Assembly (NCBI GenBank): GCA_963920575.1
Contig: OY986968.1
Location: 2,309,001 to 2,373,000 of the forward strand
From: Narthecium ossifragum
Taxonomy: Eukaryota > Streptophyta > Magnoliopsida > Dioscoreales > Nartheciaceae
Direction: 5' to 3'
Length of the DNA stretch: 64,000 nucleotides
Shown here in pieces: positions 32,801-45,287 of this stretch. The notes beneath the pieces are model-generated. The model was not told where the DNA came from and searched no databases. It was given only the letters and a program-made list of their open reading frames with translations. The translations under genes and the position numbers were made by a program. Numbering within the stretch: the first letter of the stretch is position 1; each line of letters opens with the position of its first letter.

Positions 32801-35800
32801 ATGGCATTCTCTGGAATGCAATCTTCTTTTCTTATCCCAACGCTTCTCCTCGCCCTCTTATCTTCCTTTCCTATCTCCGATGCCGGTTATGATACCCATC
32901 AAACACCCATATCAGGTGGTTTCTCTTTTTTAGCTGTTCTTTTTTTTATTATTATTCAAGTAATTTTTCTCTGAAATGGGTTTCTTACATTTGGCTCTTG
33001 AAGACGAGTATCTTGATGTATTGTAAGGAAGATGCCATTTTAATATAGTTTGTGATGGGTGCTTAAGACTTGTGTACAATGTAAGCTTCCAATGCTTGAT
33101 TAACAATGATGCTATTCTCTGGTATAGTTTTCCATTGCACGAGCTGGATTTTCTTTATTTTTGTGCAAAAAGATGTGATTCTGTCAAGTTTTGTGATATG
33201 GGTGTTCTGTACTTTGTCGCAAAAAACTTGTTTGAATGAAAAAAACGCAATGTTTGTTTATTCTATGATGTTGGTTTTGGTTTTGTCGCAGGAAAAGGAT
33301 GGGATAATTTATTGTTTCCATGGAAGATGTCTCTGGCCCATGACTCCTCATCTATTGGGCTTTCTTTGGACAACAATTCCTTTGCATTGGCTGCAGATAG
33401 GACTCATAGGAAGGACCCTTTAGATGGCTACAATTACTACACTGGTGGTTGGAACATGACTGATGAGCATTATTGGGCTGTGAGCTCTTTTTCTCTGTCT
33501 CCTATAAGTTTTGCATGCCTTTGTTGGCTATTTCCTGCAAGTAGACTCGTGATTTGTTGAAATTTTTTCAGTCTGTTGCGTTTAATGCTGCTCCCCTATT
33601 TGCCATTGCTCTCATATGGTTTGTTGTCTTCGGGCTGGTCTTATGTTTCATGTGCTGCTATTTTTGCTGCTGCCGACGAAGAAGCTACTCATACTCGCGT
33701 GCAGCTTATGCGCTTTCTCTCATTTTGCTCATACTCTTCACCTGTTCTGTGGTGTAATATTCCTTCATCCAAAATGCCATTCGTATCTCTCTATTGTCCA
33801 TTTTGGTCAATTGCTCTCAATTGCTGTTTTCGGTTCAGCATAGGATCTGCCATTTTGTACGTCGGTCAGGGGAAGTTTCATGGCAGCACTTCCACTACCA
33901 TAGATTATGTTGCGGGTCAGGCAAATTTGACTGTAGACAACCTGAGGAACTTCTCAGATAATCTGTCAGCTGCTAAGAAGATTGGAGTGGATGAATTTTT
34001 TCTTCCTGCTGATGTCCAGAACAAGATTGATATGATTGGAATGAAACTGAATTCGGCTGCAAATGAGCTTGGTAGTCGGACATCAAGCAATTCCAAGAAG
34101 ATAAATGACATACTGAATAGTGTGTATGGCCAATCCTCCGTCACTTTCTATATTCAAAAATTGTTTCTGTTCATCAATGGGACTTAATTTCCAGATCACA
34201 GGTTTTGATTCCACCTTACTGAGTTGAGCTACTTTTATGTCGTGCAGGCGTTTGAATTTGATTGTAATTGCTGCAGCGATGCTTTTGTTGGCATTTATTG
34301 GATTCTGTGAGTGGACATATTAATTCATTACCAAACTGCAGAATTTTTGGTTTAACTGTGGATTTCTCCTTGTTGCTATCATTACTTCTGAATCGTTGTT
34401 TGTCTTTTCCAGTATTTTCTATCCTTGGTTTGCAATTCCTGGTCTACATGTAAGTATCAGATGTTTCTTATCAGCCACTTGTTTGTCTTTACCATACCTT
34501 CAGCATTTCATTTTTTTTTTACTAGTAAATGTTAGCTTTTTTCTGTTGATCAATGCCAATTTTTCTTTCCACTTAGCTACTCTTGAATTTTGCAGCTTGG
34601 TGATAGTCGGATGGATTCTAGTCACAGGAACATTTATCCTGGCTGCTGTGTCTCTTATTTTCCACAAGTAAGTGCACATTCTTCATATTCTGAACAATTA
34701 ATATGTTCTGCTACATAATTTTTCAGAAGATTTTCAACTTATCTAATTTGGTTTCAGCTAAATCTACCGAGGATCATATCTGTCTGCTTTCTCTAGATTC
34801 TTGGCATGTGATCTTAACAAGCTGTTTTCCTGGTAAAACTGCCTAGGCAAATAGTCAGTGCACAGAAAAAGTGCATAATTTGACTTACACTCTGCTTCCT
34901 GAGATTTTCTTTTGCAACTGAAAGTATTGCAGATGGATTTACACCTTTGCAATGAATTATGTGATAAATAGTTACCAAAGAGAGTTTTGAGAATTTCTTG
35001 GTCTGACAAAAATATATCGTGTCAAGTTTGATATCTACTCATATGGTAAACCGTTAAGGACCGTAGATCTTTAGCATGTTCAGTAGACATTAGATATGTG
35101 GAAAGTCTTTCTTACAGGCAGATGTAAAAAGGAGCAATATCTAGAGGGAGTTGCACAGAGAAGTAGGTCTGAGAGTATAGAACCATGGATAGATTGGTGC
35201 AGAAATACATGCTCAGGACCTTAGCAGTGGGAAGTTGGTTAGTTACTCAAAACAAACAGCATCTACCTTCTACATAGTAATGTTCTAGTGTATGGTGTGT
35301 AACCTTTTGAAACTTATTGTTCAGCAATTACCATCTTCAGGCTGCAATATAATGCACAGACCTGATTTTAAGAGCTAGTATCTGGTTATTTCAAGTGAAG
35401 ATTGTTACATGTGACGATTGAAGCTATGCCTACTAATCTTTCCTATGCATAGACCAGCTTTATAAGTTCTTTGCGTTGTCATAATTTTATTTCCACAGAG
35501 CGGGGGAGATTGGATATATGAGAGCATCCATGTAGAGTCTCTGAACATTAAATTATGCAGGAAATGCCTGCACAACTGATATAACTAGCTCATGAGCACA
35601 TATGAAACATCTAATCTAATTTGTGAAATGCAAAAAAGTAAGATTCTTGCCTTTGTTGACCTCATTTACGAACATAAGCATGCATGACTCAGCTTCAAGT
35701 CTTTATGTCCAAAGGCAGGCTTACATTTTTATGCTATCTATTGATTGGAACTGTCTTACTGTTAGGTCCATTTGAATGCTATTCAGATCGATAGCACCTT

Positions 35801-36912
35801 ATAAATAAATAGGCATGGCAATTGAAAATTGATCCCGGGAAACAATTCTTGTAGAATATTGTGTTCTTGGCCATAAGCTTCGAGCATATCGACCGGGATT
35901 TCCTAGGAATCAGATATCTATCTACATGTCCGGTTGGAGGTTTGCTATAGTTAGACATTATCCCCATGCGCTGTTGTAGGTAGAAGTTGCCCTAATACTA
36001 TTCCTTGGAAGAAATACACCTAAATTTTCTGATTCACCAATTAATGAAGTCTGATCAACCCAACTGAGCATTCATTTCAAGAGACAAATTGCATTCTGAT
36101 TCTTCTTATTTCATCAGTGTGGTTTCAGACACATGCTCTGCTATGGATGATTGGGTGGCTCACCCCCATGCACACACAGCTCTAGATGATATTCTCCCCT
36201 GTGTGGATGTTGCCACCGCCAATGAATCATTGTTCCAAAGCAAGCAAGTCACCTATCAGCTAGTAAATGTCGTGAACCAAGTCATTATCAATATCTCCAA
36301 CAACAACAACATCCGTCCTGGTCTTGGACCTTTATATTATAACCAGTCTGGACCTCTGATGCCTCCACTCTGCAACCCCTACACACCAGAGATGACTAAT
36401 CGCACTTGTGTCAATGGGGAAGTCGACTTCAACAACGCATCAACGGTAACCAAAGAATTCTTCGATGTTTCTTTCTGCCATTTATGATTCAATGCAGCCT
36501 AAGGCCAATGATGATGACTAGTTTGTCCATGCAGGTGTGGAGAGGTTTCATTTGCAAGGCTTCTGTAGTCAATGGAAATGAGATATGTACCACTGTTGGC
36601 CGGATTACCCCAACCATTTACTCCCAGATGACGGCTTCTACCAATGTGAGCCGAGGAATATACTACTATGCTCCATTCTTCACTCAGTTGGCAGATTGCC
36701 GCTTTGTTCGTGAAGCTTTTAGTTACATCAGCACGAACAACTGTCCTGGTCTTGATGACCACAGCAAGTTGATCTACATAGGTTTGTCTTTGGTTTCGGC
36801 TGCTGTGATGCTGTCTTTGATCTTCTGGGTGATCTATGCGAGAGAGAGGCGGCACCGGAAGAATAACAAACAGTTGTTTTCAAGGGCAGGACGTTACGCA
36901 GTGCCTCTATAA
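32801..36912 (+). CDS. Five-helix membrane protein, PRM1/plasma membrane fusion protein-like, complete
   Basis: Nine exons join in phase: 32801-32915, 33292-33479, 33572-33753, 33839-34123, 34248-34306, 34413-34449, 34596-34667, 36118-36445, 36535-36912 (1644 bp, 547 aa; all GT-AG). Order: signal peptide (about 1-28), a short luminal segment with YNYYTGGWNMTDEHYW, two helices (about 105-165) split by a Cys/Arg-rich turn (CCYFCCCRRR), a helical loop, two helices (258-312), a long extracellular loop with Cys pairs and N-glycosylation sites (NIS, NRT, NVS), a last helix (501-524) and a basic tail. This layout fits plant proteins annotated 'plasma membrane fusion protein' (At2g12400-like), distantly like PRM1, prominin or tweety. 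Biochemical role is unknown. An in-frame ATG at 32714 would add 29 residues; I prefer 32801 because it places the signal peptide at the N-terminus. Confidence 0.88.
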
Positions 36913-38057
36913 GAGAAGGCACCTTAGAATCTCTAACTTGCATGGAGTGTTGATCATCTGTGCTGCAGTCTTTGAAGAAGAATGATCCAGTTAGTACTGT
37001 CTCTAACTAGATCATTCTTTTTCCTTATGAAATGTAATGATGAGCTTAGTATTATTAGCTCAATGGCACTATAATTCTCCAAAGAATAATGAGTGGGGAT
37101 AGTTTATTGATTCGGGGGATACTCTGTGAATCTAATGTTGACAAGATGGAATAGTTTGATTGATTGGCACTTTGATTGTCTAATGGTACTAAGCCAAGCC
37201 AGCTTAAAGTGGTTAATTCAGTTGTTATTATTATTATTATTATTAGCATCATCATCAAAGCATAATTTTATATTTCAGGATTTGATTTGCGTGGCCTCAT
37301 TAGTTCTTTTTCTTTATCTCCTATGGTAATTATTGACACTTTAGAAAATCAACTAAGATAAATTAGGTCTTCTTTTCATATTATCCGTATCGGAAAAGAT
37401 TTGATTTATAGCCGCTCGATCTTTATCGAACCGACAGGATACAATGCAAATCTTCCAGTGATTTCCAGCCTTGGAAGCGAGGAATCGCGGTGAACTCACT
37501 GATCCGACTCGGGCGCGAGCAAACCCTCCCTCGCAGGAGACTGCTCGCTGGCGCGGCGATGACGAGCGAAGGACGCCATCTCTCCGCCGTTAAGGTGGAG
37601 GAGGAGAGGAGGTGGAAACTAGGTGAAATGGTGACGGCTGGGATGAGGCCGGGAGGTTCTTAAGATGTCGCCGCCGGTGAGTGATTCTTTTATTTCTCGT
37701 TTATTTTCCTGCACTTATCCCCGATCCTATACTAGAAATCATGCTATAATTTCTGATTTTTTCTTTGAACCAACCGTTTGATATATGTCGAGAGTTGAGT
37801 AGTTCCATATTAGACTACATCAAGATTCAAGATTAAAGGCTCGAGTTATTGACACACAAAAAAGTAGACCTTGATAAATTGCTAAGTAAAGAGTCATGCA
37901 CAATTTTGCTTTTAGACACAGAATCTAAGGATATCAACTATGCATGTCACATTCACCATGATCAGCAGGTGACATTTAGAGTGCGTTACATCAATGGTTT
38001 GATATATAGAAGGTAAACATCAAGGTGTCCTCAGAACAGTATCATAAGAAAAAAAGG
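36913..38057. other. Intergenic; possible orphan first exon at 37559-37676
   Basis: AT-rich with a (TTA)n run near 37225. A GC-rich island (37470-37680) holds an ATG at 37559 (MTSEGRHLSAVKVEEERR, 34 aa, stop 37663) and ends ccgccg|GTGAGT at 37677, a good splice donor. It looks like the 5' leader or first exon of a plus-strand gene, but no later exon was found; the response regulator on the right faces the other way. Confidence 0.35.
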
Positions 38058-41000
38058 TTAGAAGTCACCCCATTCATCCAGAAAGCTTGGATTAAAGGTG
38101 CAGTTCTCGAAGAAGTCGAAAGCGTCAGCAGCTGTGTTACCTTTTGAAGAACCTTCACCGGTGGGGTAATAGGGATCAAACTTATAGGTTTCGAGTAAGT
38201 CGAAAGCATCAGCAGCTTTGCTACCTGTTGAAGAACCTTCACCAGTGGAGTAACTGGGTGTCGCTGAGACTGATGGAGTGCTAGGATTCAATGAGTTATT
38301 TTGATCTACCTCAGTAATCTCAAACACATGCTCTTGGATGAAGATTGGTGAGCTTTGGTGAGTAATATGTTGATTTTGAGGAGCATCTTGGTACTCAGTC
38401 ATTTCAAGAATGCTTGCCAGAGAGGCCCACTCATTATCAGTGCTAGAGGCATGCTCTTGCATCAAATTAGTGCCTTCTGATGACCTTTTACCCATGGTTG
38501 GTGCATTTTTAAGACCTTGAGGTTGATTCATATCCAGCATGGTTTCAAGGAAGTCCTGTCCGACAGTTGTGTCACATGCGTGCTCTTGCACACTATTCTG
38601 AGATTGCAATGAGCTTTTATCAGTGGATACTTCATTTTCGATATGTTGAGGTTGATTCATTTCCAGAAAAGCAGCTTCAAGGGACGCCATTATGGAAACA
38701 ATGTCAGGTGCATCTCTTTGTTCTTCATTGCATGTAGATGGGCTGGAACTATGCTTTACGCCATTGTTTAATCCAATTTGATTCATGAAGTCTGGATGTT
38801 GACCGTAAACATGACACTTATCACCCAAAGTTGGTTGTTGGTCCATTCCAAAATTTAATCTTTCAGTACCATTGCTTGTCTCCCCAACTGCGATTTGATA
38901 GACCATTTGAGACAGACCTGGTTGGTTTTGCAGGGATTCAAGAGGCATTGCAGGATTTGAAGGCTGATGATTTGGGATTTCTCCACTGTAACCATGCTGC
39001 CCCTTGTTCATTTGCTCAAGTAGCAATGCCTGCATGCTTCCTGTGTATGCCGTCGACTCATCGTTAGAGGCTTGGGCCATTGTGTCCGGTACTATATTGA
39101 ATTTCTGCATCCTGAAGATCTGATTGAATAACGAATGAGATTCCCTTGGTGGAAAGATTTTATTGCCCTTGGCTGCCGTGGACAATGACTGTTTGGTTTT
39201 CTGGCCCTGTGGGTCTCTGGTCTTATCCGCTTCATGAGCTTTGTTCACACGTTTGCGATGTTTCTGCATTGAAAACCAGGTAATGTTTTCCTTCTGCTGC
39301 AATTCAAAGAGTAGTATTGAATGCAGATACTACCAAAGGCTTTTGCCATCTATTAAATCTGAAACTAGCTATGAAAGGTGATATTGGTTATATTTTATGC
39401 TTTCAAAAATTAATGCTACTTCTAGCTAATATGAAATATATTAGAACTAAGTTAATGATTTCATGGCATATCCATAAGTTAAATCTTATTTCTGTACGTA
39501 TAAAGCAATTTTCAGTAGAATGTTATTTAGAGCATTATCAGCAGCTTCCCTATCCCTATTCCTATTTTGGTGTGATTTTATGTCATTTTACAATATAGGG
39601 AGTCGGTTTTTCCCTTTATTCACCCAACAATTTTCCCTATATTGATTCCCTATAATGCTGAAAGTTTTAATGCTTAAACATGTTTAGGGGATAGGGAATG
39701 CGTTTTCATTCCCAACAGATTCCTTATCTCATTCCCTATCCCTAAGGTTAAAGAATATGGCTAAAAAACATTACCCAACAAATTCCCTATCCATAAACTC
39801 ATTCCCTAAATTTTAACTGGTTCCCTAATTATAAGAAATGAGACCGGTTTTATGGAATGACACAGGGAATGGATTTAGGGATAGGGAATTTGTTGGATGA
39901 TGTTTTTTAATGATACTCCCTAAATATAGGGATAGGGAACCTGTTGATAATGCTCTAAACTAGTGATTAGGATCTAGATACAGATTTCCTGGTTAGGAAG
40001 AAGGGAACTAAAGACCATACCTGGAGATGACTTGCAATATGCTTTGTTGCAAGGCCATTAACATTCATTAGTTCAAGTATTTTCCTAGGAGCAGCTTCTA
40101 GTACAAAGAAACAGAGTGTGTGAATAAACAGAAGAATTATCATCAGAAGCCGAAAGTGTGTTTTATGCGGAAGTAAAGAGAATCTTACTAGCTCCTAATG
40201 TTGTCACAGCTACGAGAAACCTATGATGAAGATCATAATCCCAAATCAAACGTGACTTTTTTGACCTCACAAAACCATCATTTTTGCCATCTTTTTTCCC
40301 AGTGGAAGCGTCATCACTTGCATGTACAAACTTCCTCTTTTCTTTAAGAATAGCTTTCCCTTTCTTTTCCTTTGCTTTCTTCTTCCATACTTGCTGCCAT
40401 ATGGTGTCAACAATAGCAACATTCATAGGCTTTTCAAAGTGAAAGCAAGCTCCAGTGCTAAGAGCTTCACGCATTATGTCTGAATCAGAATGATTGGACA
40501 TTGCTGCACCGGAGTAAGGTCAAATGGGTATTAAAAAGGTGTCATTAGAAGGAAAATAAGAGGGAAAAGTGCATATGAAGTGAGTTTCAAATCAAATGCT
40601 GCTCACTAAATACTGGGAGACCGAAGTTGAGCTTGGCAAGTGAAATTAGCTCCGAGCCAGTTGTGCTAGCCATGTGAATTTCTGCTATGATAAGATCAAA
40701 TTCCCCATTGGTCCTTTTAAGAGTAGAGATGGCATCTTCCATAGTCTTGCATACAGTAACTGGAAATTGAAAACATTAGATGACAACAAATAGGAATGAA
40801 GAATAGAATCAGCATTGGAATCATTGTTAGGTGTGATCATAAAGAAAATAAACACATTCATGAAGAAACAGGTAAATAAACAGATATTGCTTGTGTTTAA
40901 ATCACGTCAGATGAATGTAGAATATTGTGAGAAGCAAGAATATTGGTTAGAAGACTAGGAAGCACAGACACTTTTAGCAGCAAAGGACATCGGCCGGACA

Positions 41001-41823
41001 CGACACTCATCATATTCTCGTCCAACCCATGTCCGACATTTTATGTCGACGATCCTTTTATCTTAGCACTAACTGTTTAAGAAGAAGAACGATTCCAAAC
41101 TGTTCATTTGTTCTGTTTTCTTGTTAATGTATCTGTATTACAGTGCCACGTTGCTTAAAACGACAAACATTTACCTTTTAGATCGCTTTACACGGAATGT
41201 GGGCATAACCAAAAGTGATGATGGTCAATATGACAATAAACGACAACAACGATGATGATAGCAGTAATCTTCATTTCACAGATAAAAACAGAAGACCAAA
41301 ATCTCCAGACATCACCAAGGTGTGGCCTCATATTACCATGGCTCATTTCACCACTGATCAGGTATGAAGCCATCTGAAACTACATTTGAAGTTCTCACCA
41401 AATAGTGCAACACACGTGCACACCCACAAAAGTGAGAGAGATGAATCAAACCTTGCAGAATCATAGAGTACCGAAATAACACAGATTGAGATGATATTGC
41501 TTATTAAATTGAAGAAATAAAGGGAATTAATAAACAAGTAACTCCACGATGCATGCAATAATTTCAATTTATACGCGGGAATTTTTAATTCGTAAAATAT
41601 CAAGCAGCAAAGAATAGTCAAATTCTCTAGGAAGGCATCAAAATAAAAAATGTATTTGAAGTGATAGCAGCTAACAGAACCCTCATCTCTGAAGAAGTAA
41701 ACTACCTCTATAATTGTGTGATTGAAGCATTGTTTCCTCGTACTTAAGGCTTGTTGGATCATCATCAGCAAGCAATACTCTAAAATTTTGAGGGATGTCA
41801 TGGTCCCTCGAGCTCACCCCCAT
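38058..41823 (-). CDS. Type-B-like response regulator (pseudo-receiver plus GARP Myb), complete
   Basis: Type-B response regulators are nuclear transcription factors of cytokinin phosphorelay. Five exons on the minus strand join in phase: 41823-41706, 40759-40607, 40503-40189, 40097-40021, 39263-38058 (1869 bp, 622 aa). The receiver (about 14-130) keeps the acidic pair D20/D21 (VLLADDDPT), Ser93 and Lys115 (FEKP), but the phospho-acceptor position is Glu66 in FDLIIAEIHM, not Asp. A basic linker (KKKAKEKKGK) leads to the GARP Myb domain (171-230): SRLIWDYDLHHRF, AAPRKILELMNVNGL, IASHLQKHRKRVNKA. The C-terminal 390 residues are Gln/Asn/Ser-rich with internal repeats and an acidic-aromatic end (ADAFDLLE, ADAFDFFE). 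The ATG at 41823 is chosen because it gives the usual short lead to the receiver; an in-frame ATG 25 codons upstream exists. A damaged partial copy lies at 52.6-53.5 kb. Confidence 0.92.
39530..39955. mobile_element. MITE in the last intron of the response regulator
   Basis: The ends are gagcattatcagcagcttcc and the reverse complement of ggaacctgttgataatgctc. Inside, ccctatccctat/atagggataggg motifs repeat in both orientations. 426 bp, no coding capacity. The ends resemble Tourist/Harbinger MITEs starting GAGCATCTCC; TTA/TAA flanks are only partly consistent with a target duplication. Confidence 0.75.
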
Positions 41824-43642
41824 GGAAGAAAGAAGGGAACAACAAAGGAGACAAAAGAAGAATTGGAAAGGAAGCAAGTCTGCTTTAAGGACAGACATGC
41901 AAGAGAAGTGGCATTTTATAGACTAGAAGGGAGAAAGGACAAATTGAGAGGATAGAAGGCTCTTACGCATTAAAGTCAAAGACCAGAACTCATGGAAACT
42001 TTTCTCCTTTTTCCCTTATTTAACCAGTTTTATCCAATGAGCTTCTCATATTGAGGCCATGATAGGTCAACAAACAATTTAGACCTTATAGTGTCTATCT
42101 TCTGCTATTTGAATCATTTTTTGTTGTAACGTTTCATCCTTACATGCATAAGGGGCTTCTACTAGCCATTAATTTAAAATTAAGTTATGTTGCATGTGAA
42201 GGAATGCTGAACGTGCTTAAAAGCATCATATTAGTTTGCTATCCTTAAAAGCCTTTTGTGTTAGACTTGCTCGTTCTTCACATCTTGTCGAGGCTCTTAT
42301 TTGTTTAATCGAAAGAGAATCACACTAATCATAGACTTAACCAGAGAACTAAATTTCCATAATGTATTTATGGAGAAACAAGAAAGATGTGTATGAGCAA
42401 TGAGTCATAGTCAACTGCTGACATAATGCAAAAACTTTGTTGGCAGAGAATCATATGGCGGAGCTTGCATGCTGCCTCAGAGCTCAGATGAAGCAAAAAA
42501 AAAAGGACATGCATGACAGAACATCGGTTTTGGGTGGCGCCTGTATGCTATTCATGGGCATGCAAGTAAGATCTCTATCGAATGCAGTCAAACAAACAGA
42601 CATGCACTGGCAGTGTTATCCCTCGCAGAGTCGCAATGGACACTTGTTGATGCGCAGAAGTGCATGGAAGCATCTCTTACGTGAAAAGATATGGTGATTC
42701 TCTGGCGAATATCCAAAGGAAGTTACACCATTCATGCATGCAACCTCCACAGAGAGGTTTAAGTGTGGAAGCCTCTAAGTTCTAGTTTTTTGATTTTATA
42801 ATTGTATTTGGAGATTTTAGGATTGCATGGCTTGTCCATTTCTAGTTGGGCAAGCGAAAAAGCTGTAGGTATGTCCTTGAGAAGTGTCCTTAAGGGATAA
42901 CTAGATCTTCTTGAGCATGTCCTGGATATTGTAAGTGTTCTTGGGGATTCAGAGGGTAGCAGTCATGCATGTAACTGACTGAGTGTTGCTGTTTTGGCTA
43001 TTCAAGCTTTCCTCTTTATCTGCATTGCATGCAAGAAGCTACGGGATAAGGTATCTCATCTTGTATTTCAAGAATCTTGCGTTGCTGCACTAAAGGGAAG
43101 GATAAAAGAGGAAAAGATTCTGCATTAAGTACAGCACGTTGTCTGTATTCAGCACATGAGAAACGTTGTTTAGTACTCCAAGTAGTTCATTTGGCATGCA
43201 ATGTTTGAGATTATATGTTCCAGGAACTGTTTGCTAGAGTGTTCAGATTCTCCTAGGGGAATCTGAAACATATAACCTCAACATATATATGAGGCACAAA
43301 GTTTTTGGGTTTTAGAACCGGCGCCATTGTCTCCTCTTCCTCCTCCTAGAGTCACAGAGCTTTGGATTGGATTTGATTTGGGTTTGCTATATGACAAGAG
43401 TTAAAAACTCTATTTTGCAGTTTTGCTTGGGTGTGCAGGTCTTCGGTTATCATAAGACTTGAGGGAGATAGAAAGCTTCCTGTCTCGCTCTCTCACGGCT
43501 TTGGTTGGTGGGCTTGGGCCGTCGTTTATGAGATTCTGGGCTGTCTCTTGTTAGAGAGTGTTGGAGAGGTGGATATTTATTAGTCAAGAGTCGTTTTAGA
43601 AGTTTTTGGTGAAACTCCTGTAACAGTTGTTTTCTTCTTCTT
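41824..43642. other. Intergenic, including an exon-2 remnant of the peptide family near 43294
   Basis: AT-rich. 43150-43340 matches 49830-50000 (shared aatgtttgagattatatgt, ggaactgcttgctag-like, gttcagattctccta). Within it, 43294-43360 (gggttttagaaccggcgcca, then tcctcttcctcctccta) resembles exon 2 of the intact peptide gene at 45127-45287 but lacks an exon 1, so it is a remnant. 41950-43100 shows nothing recognisable. Confidence 0.5.
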
Positions 43643-43651
43643 TTTTTGATA

Positions 43652-44569
43652 GGGTTATTTGCATATACCCCCTGAAAAAGGTTTATTTTACATATATCCC
43701 CCTAAAAAAACAAAATTTGCATTAAAAACCTTGAAAATCTTGATTATTTGCATATAGCCCCTCGGGTTAATTGGGAATGGAATATTTGGTGCGCAAGCTA
43801 ACGGAGGCTACCGGTGGAAGCTGAAATTACTAAAATACCCTTACCCCTACCCCTATATATGATTCCTACTCCCTCCTCCGACCCGACGATTGTTGGGGCA
43901 AGGGCTTCAAATCCTCTGATGACAAATCTCCTCATCCTCCGGCTGCTCATCGGCAGCAAACTTCTCCCAATTTCTCTCTATTTCTCTTGATTTCTGCCAA
44001 TTTCCATCCTCTATAGATCGATTTCCTCGTCAATTTAACCATGAAGAAGTCTCCATCTTCTTCCTCCATCTTAAGTTCGCACAATACACCCTATATGACT
44101 TGTCGTTGCCATGAGTCCTGCTCCATCTGGCAATCCAATTGCACCAACAGCAAAGGTAGAAAGTTTATGGGCTGTTCCAGATATAAGGTATTAATCTCAT
44201 TGTTTTTTTTACATTTCGAAAGATTGGACTCCACTCCATCTTTTACCCTAGTCTTATTTTCTCAGAGCATGGATGATGCTAGTTGCCATCCAAGCCCATG
44301 CAGTAGCTCTAAAAACCCTTGCCCCAACAATCGTCGGGTTGGAGGAGGGAGTAGGAAGCATATATAGGGGTAGGGGTAAGGGTATTTTAGTAATTTCAGC
44401 TTCCACCGTTAGCCTCCGTTAGCTTGCACACCGAATATTCCATTCCCAATTAACCCGAGGGGCTATATGCAAATAATCAAGATTTTCAAGGTTTCTGATG
44501 CAAATTTTGTTTTTTTAGGGGAATATACGTAAAATAAACCTTTTTCAGGGGAGTATATGCAAATAACCC
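43652..44569 (+). mobile_element. Non-autonomous Mutator-like element, 9-bp TSD, with GRF-type zinc-finger fragment
   Basis: Long terminal inverted repeats of about 253 bp (43652-43904 and 44317-44569), nearly identical, start GGGTTATTTGCATATAC. Both ends are flanked by the identical 9-mer TTTTTGATA (43643-43651, 44570-44578), the target length of Mutator-like transposases. The two arms differ at few positions, suggesting a fairly recent insertion. The roughly 410-bp centre carries coding-like sequence (see 44041). Confidence 0.93.
44041..44188 (+). pseudogene. GRF-type zinc-finger fragment inside the Mutator-like element
   Basis: ATG at 44041 opens MKKSPSSSSILSSHNTPYMT, then CRCHESCSIWQS, NSKGRKFMGCSRYK and a GTATTAAT donor at 44189. 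The CxC...GRKFxGC pattern is that of the GRF zinc finger, a DNA-binding finger often carried by plant Mutator-like elements. A possible second exon starts near 44268 after TTTTCTCAG. The frame then runs into the right inverted repeat, so no full protein is evident. Confidence 0.6.
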
Positions 44570-44935
44570 TTTTTGATATAGTGATTGGATTTTAATCTTT
44601 GTTTGTGGATTTAAGCAATTGCCTTGTTATGAAATTTGAGGTTCTCTTTGATTTACTCTCTTGAATCTTGAAGTTTCGAACATTTCTGCCCCAATAGATC
44701 CATGAAACACCCAATAGCATTCTGAACCAATCATATGTTTTCTAAATTGCACGATAGAAACCGAGACCACCACCAAAGGAAACAAACATAGAAGTTGTAG
44801 GGTCATTCCAAACTCTGTTTGGCAAATACTTTTCAAGAAGCCCAAGACAACAAGTCAATGATTAGAACAATCTCATCTTCTCCTTTAAATCCTCATACCC
44901 TATCGTGATTGCCTCACTCACAGCCACTAAAAGAA

Positions 44936-45287
44936 ATGAGACCCTCTCATCCCTCCACCCACTCTCTAGCACTGTTTGCAACACTTATTGCTGCCTTCTT
45001 TTATCTACTACTAGTGCTTGCCAATGGAGGTAAGCCTTCTTTAGCTTCTAATTATATATATAGCCTTGTTTCAAGTGTAGTTCAAGTATTCTAATGATCA
45101 TGCATGCATGCTTGTGTTGTTGTAAGGTATGGAGCACAGGGCTTTGGGTTTTAGAACTGGCATCTCGCCTCCTTCTCCTATAGGAAACCGGGGAAGAAGT
45201 TTCAACAAGCGTTTTCCAAACCCTCCACCTCCATGTGTACAAGGTCCTCCATGTATGGAAGCAGCCCCTGTGGGAAACCAGCCATAG
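44936..45287 (+). CDS. Small secreted peptide precursor, copy A (84 aa)
   Basis: Two exons, 44936-45029 and 45127-45287, join in phase with GT-AG ends. Exon 1 encodes MRPSHPSTHSLALFA followed by a hydrophobic core and VLANGG, a typical signal peptide with a likely cut near LANG. Exon 2 encodes MEHRALGFRTG, SPPSPIGNRGRSFNKRF, NPPPPCVQGPPC and ends at TAG. A signal peptide plus a short Pro-rich tail with conserved small motifs is the layout of plant signalling-peptide precursors (CEP, PIP and similar); it fits none of these exactly, so I give no family name. A TTTAAAT box lies about 50 bp upstream of the ATG. Copies B (51024) and C (53989) share exon structure, the signal peptide and the HRALG motif. 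Alternative: a young, non-functional ORF family. Confidence 0.6.

Noticed and set aside
41358..41801. Long hydrophobic minus-strand ORF in the first intron of the response regulator
   Set aside because: It overlaps exon 1 in another frame and follows AT-rich intron text; the spliced gene model explains the region.
43380..43640. Further peptide gene copy downstream of the 43.3 kb remnant
   Set aside because: No signal-peptide exon or open HRALG exon is present; only exon-2-like and spacer similarity.
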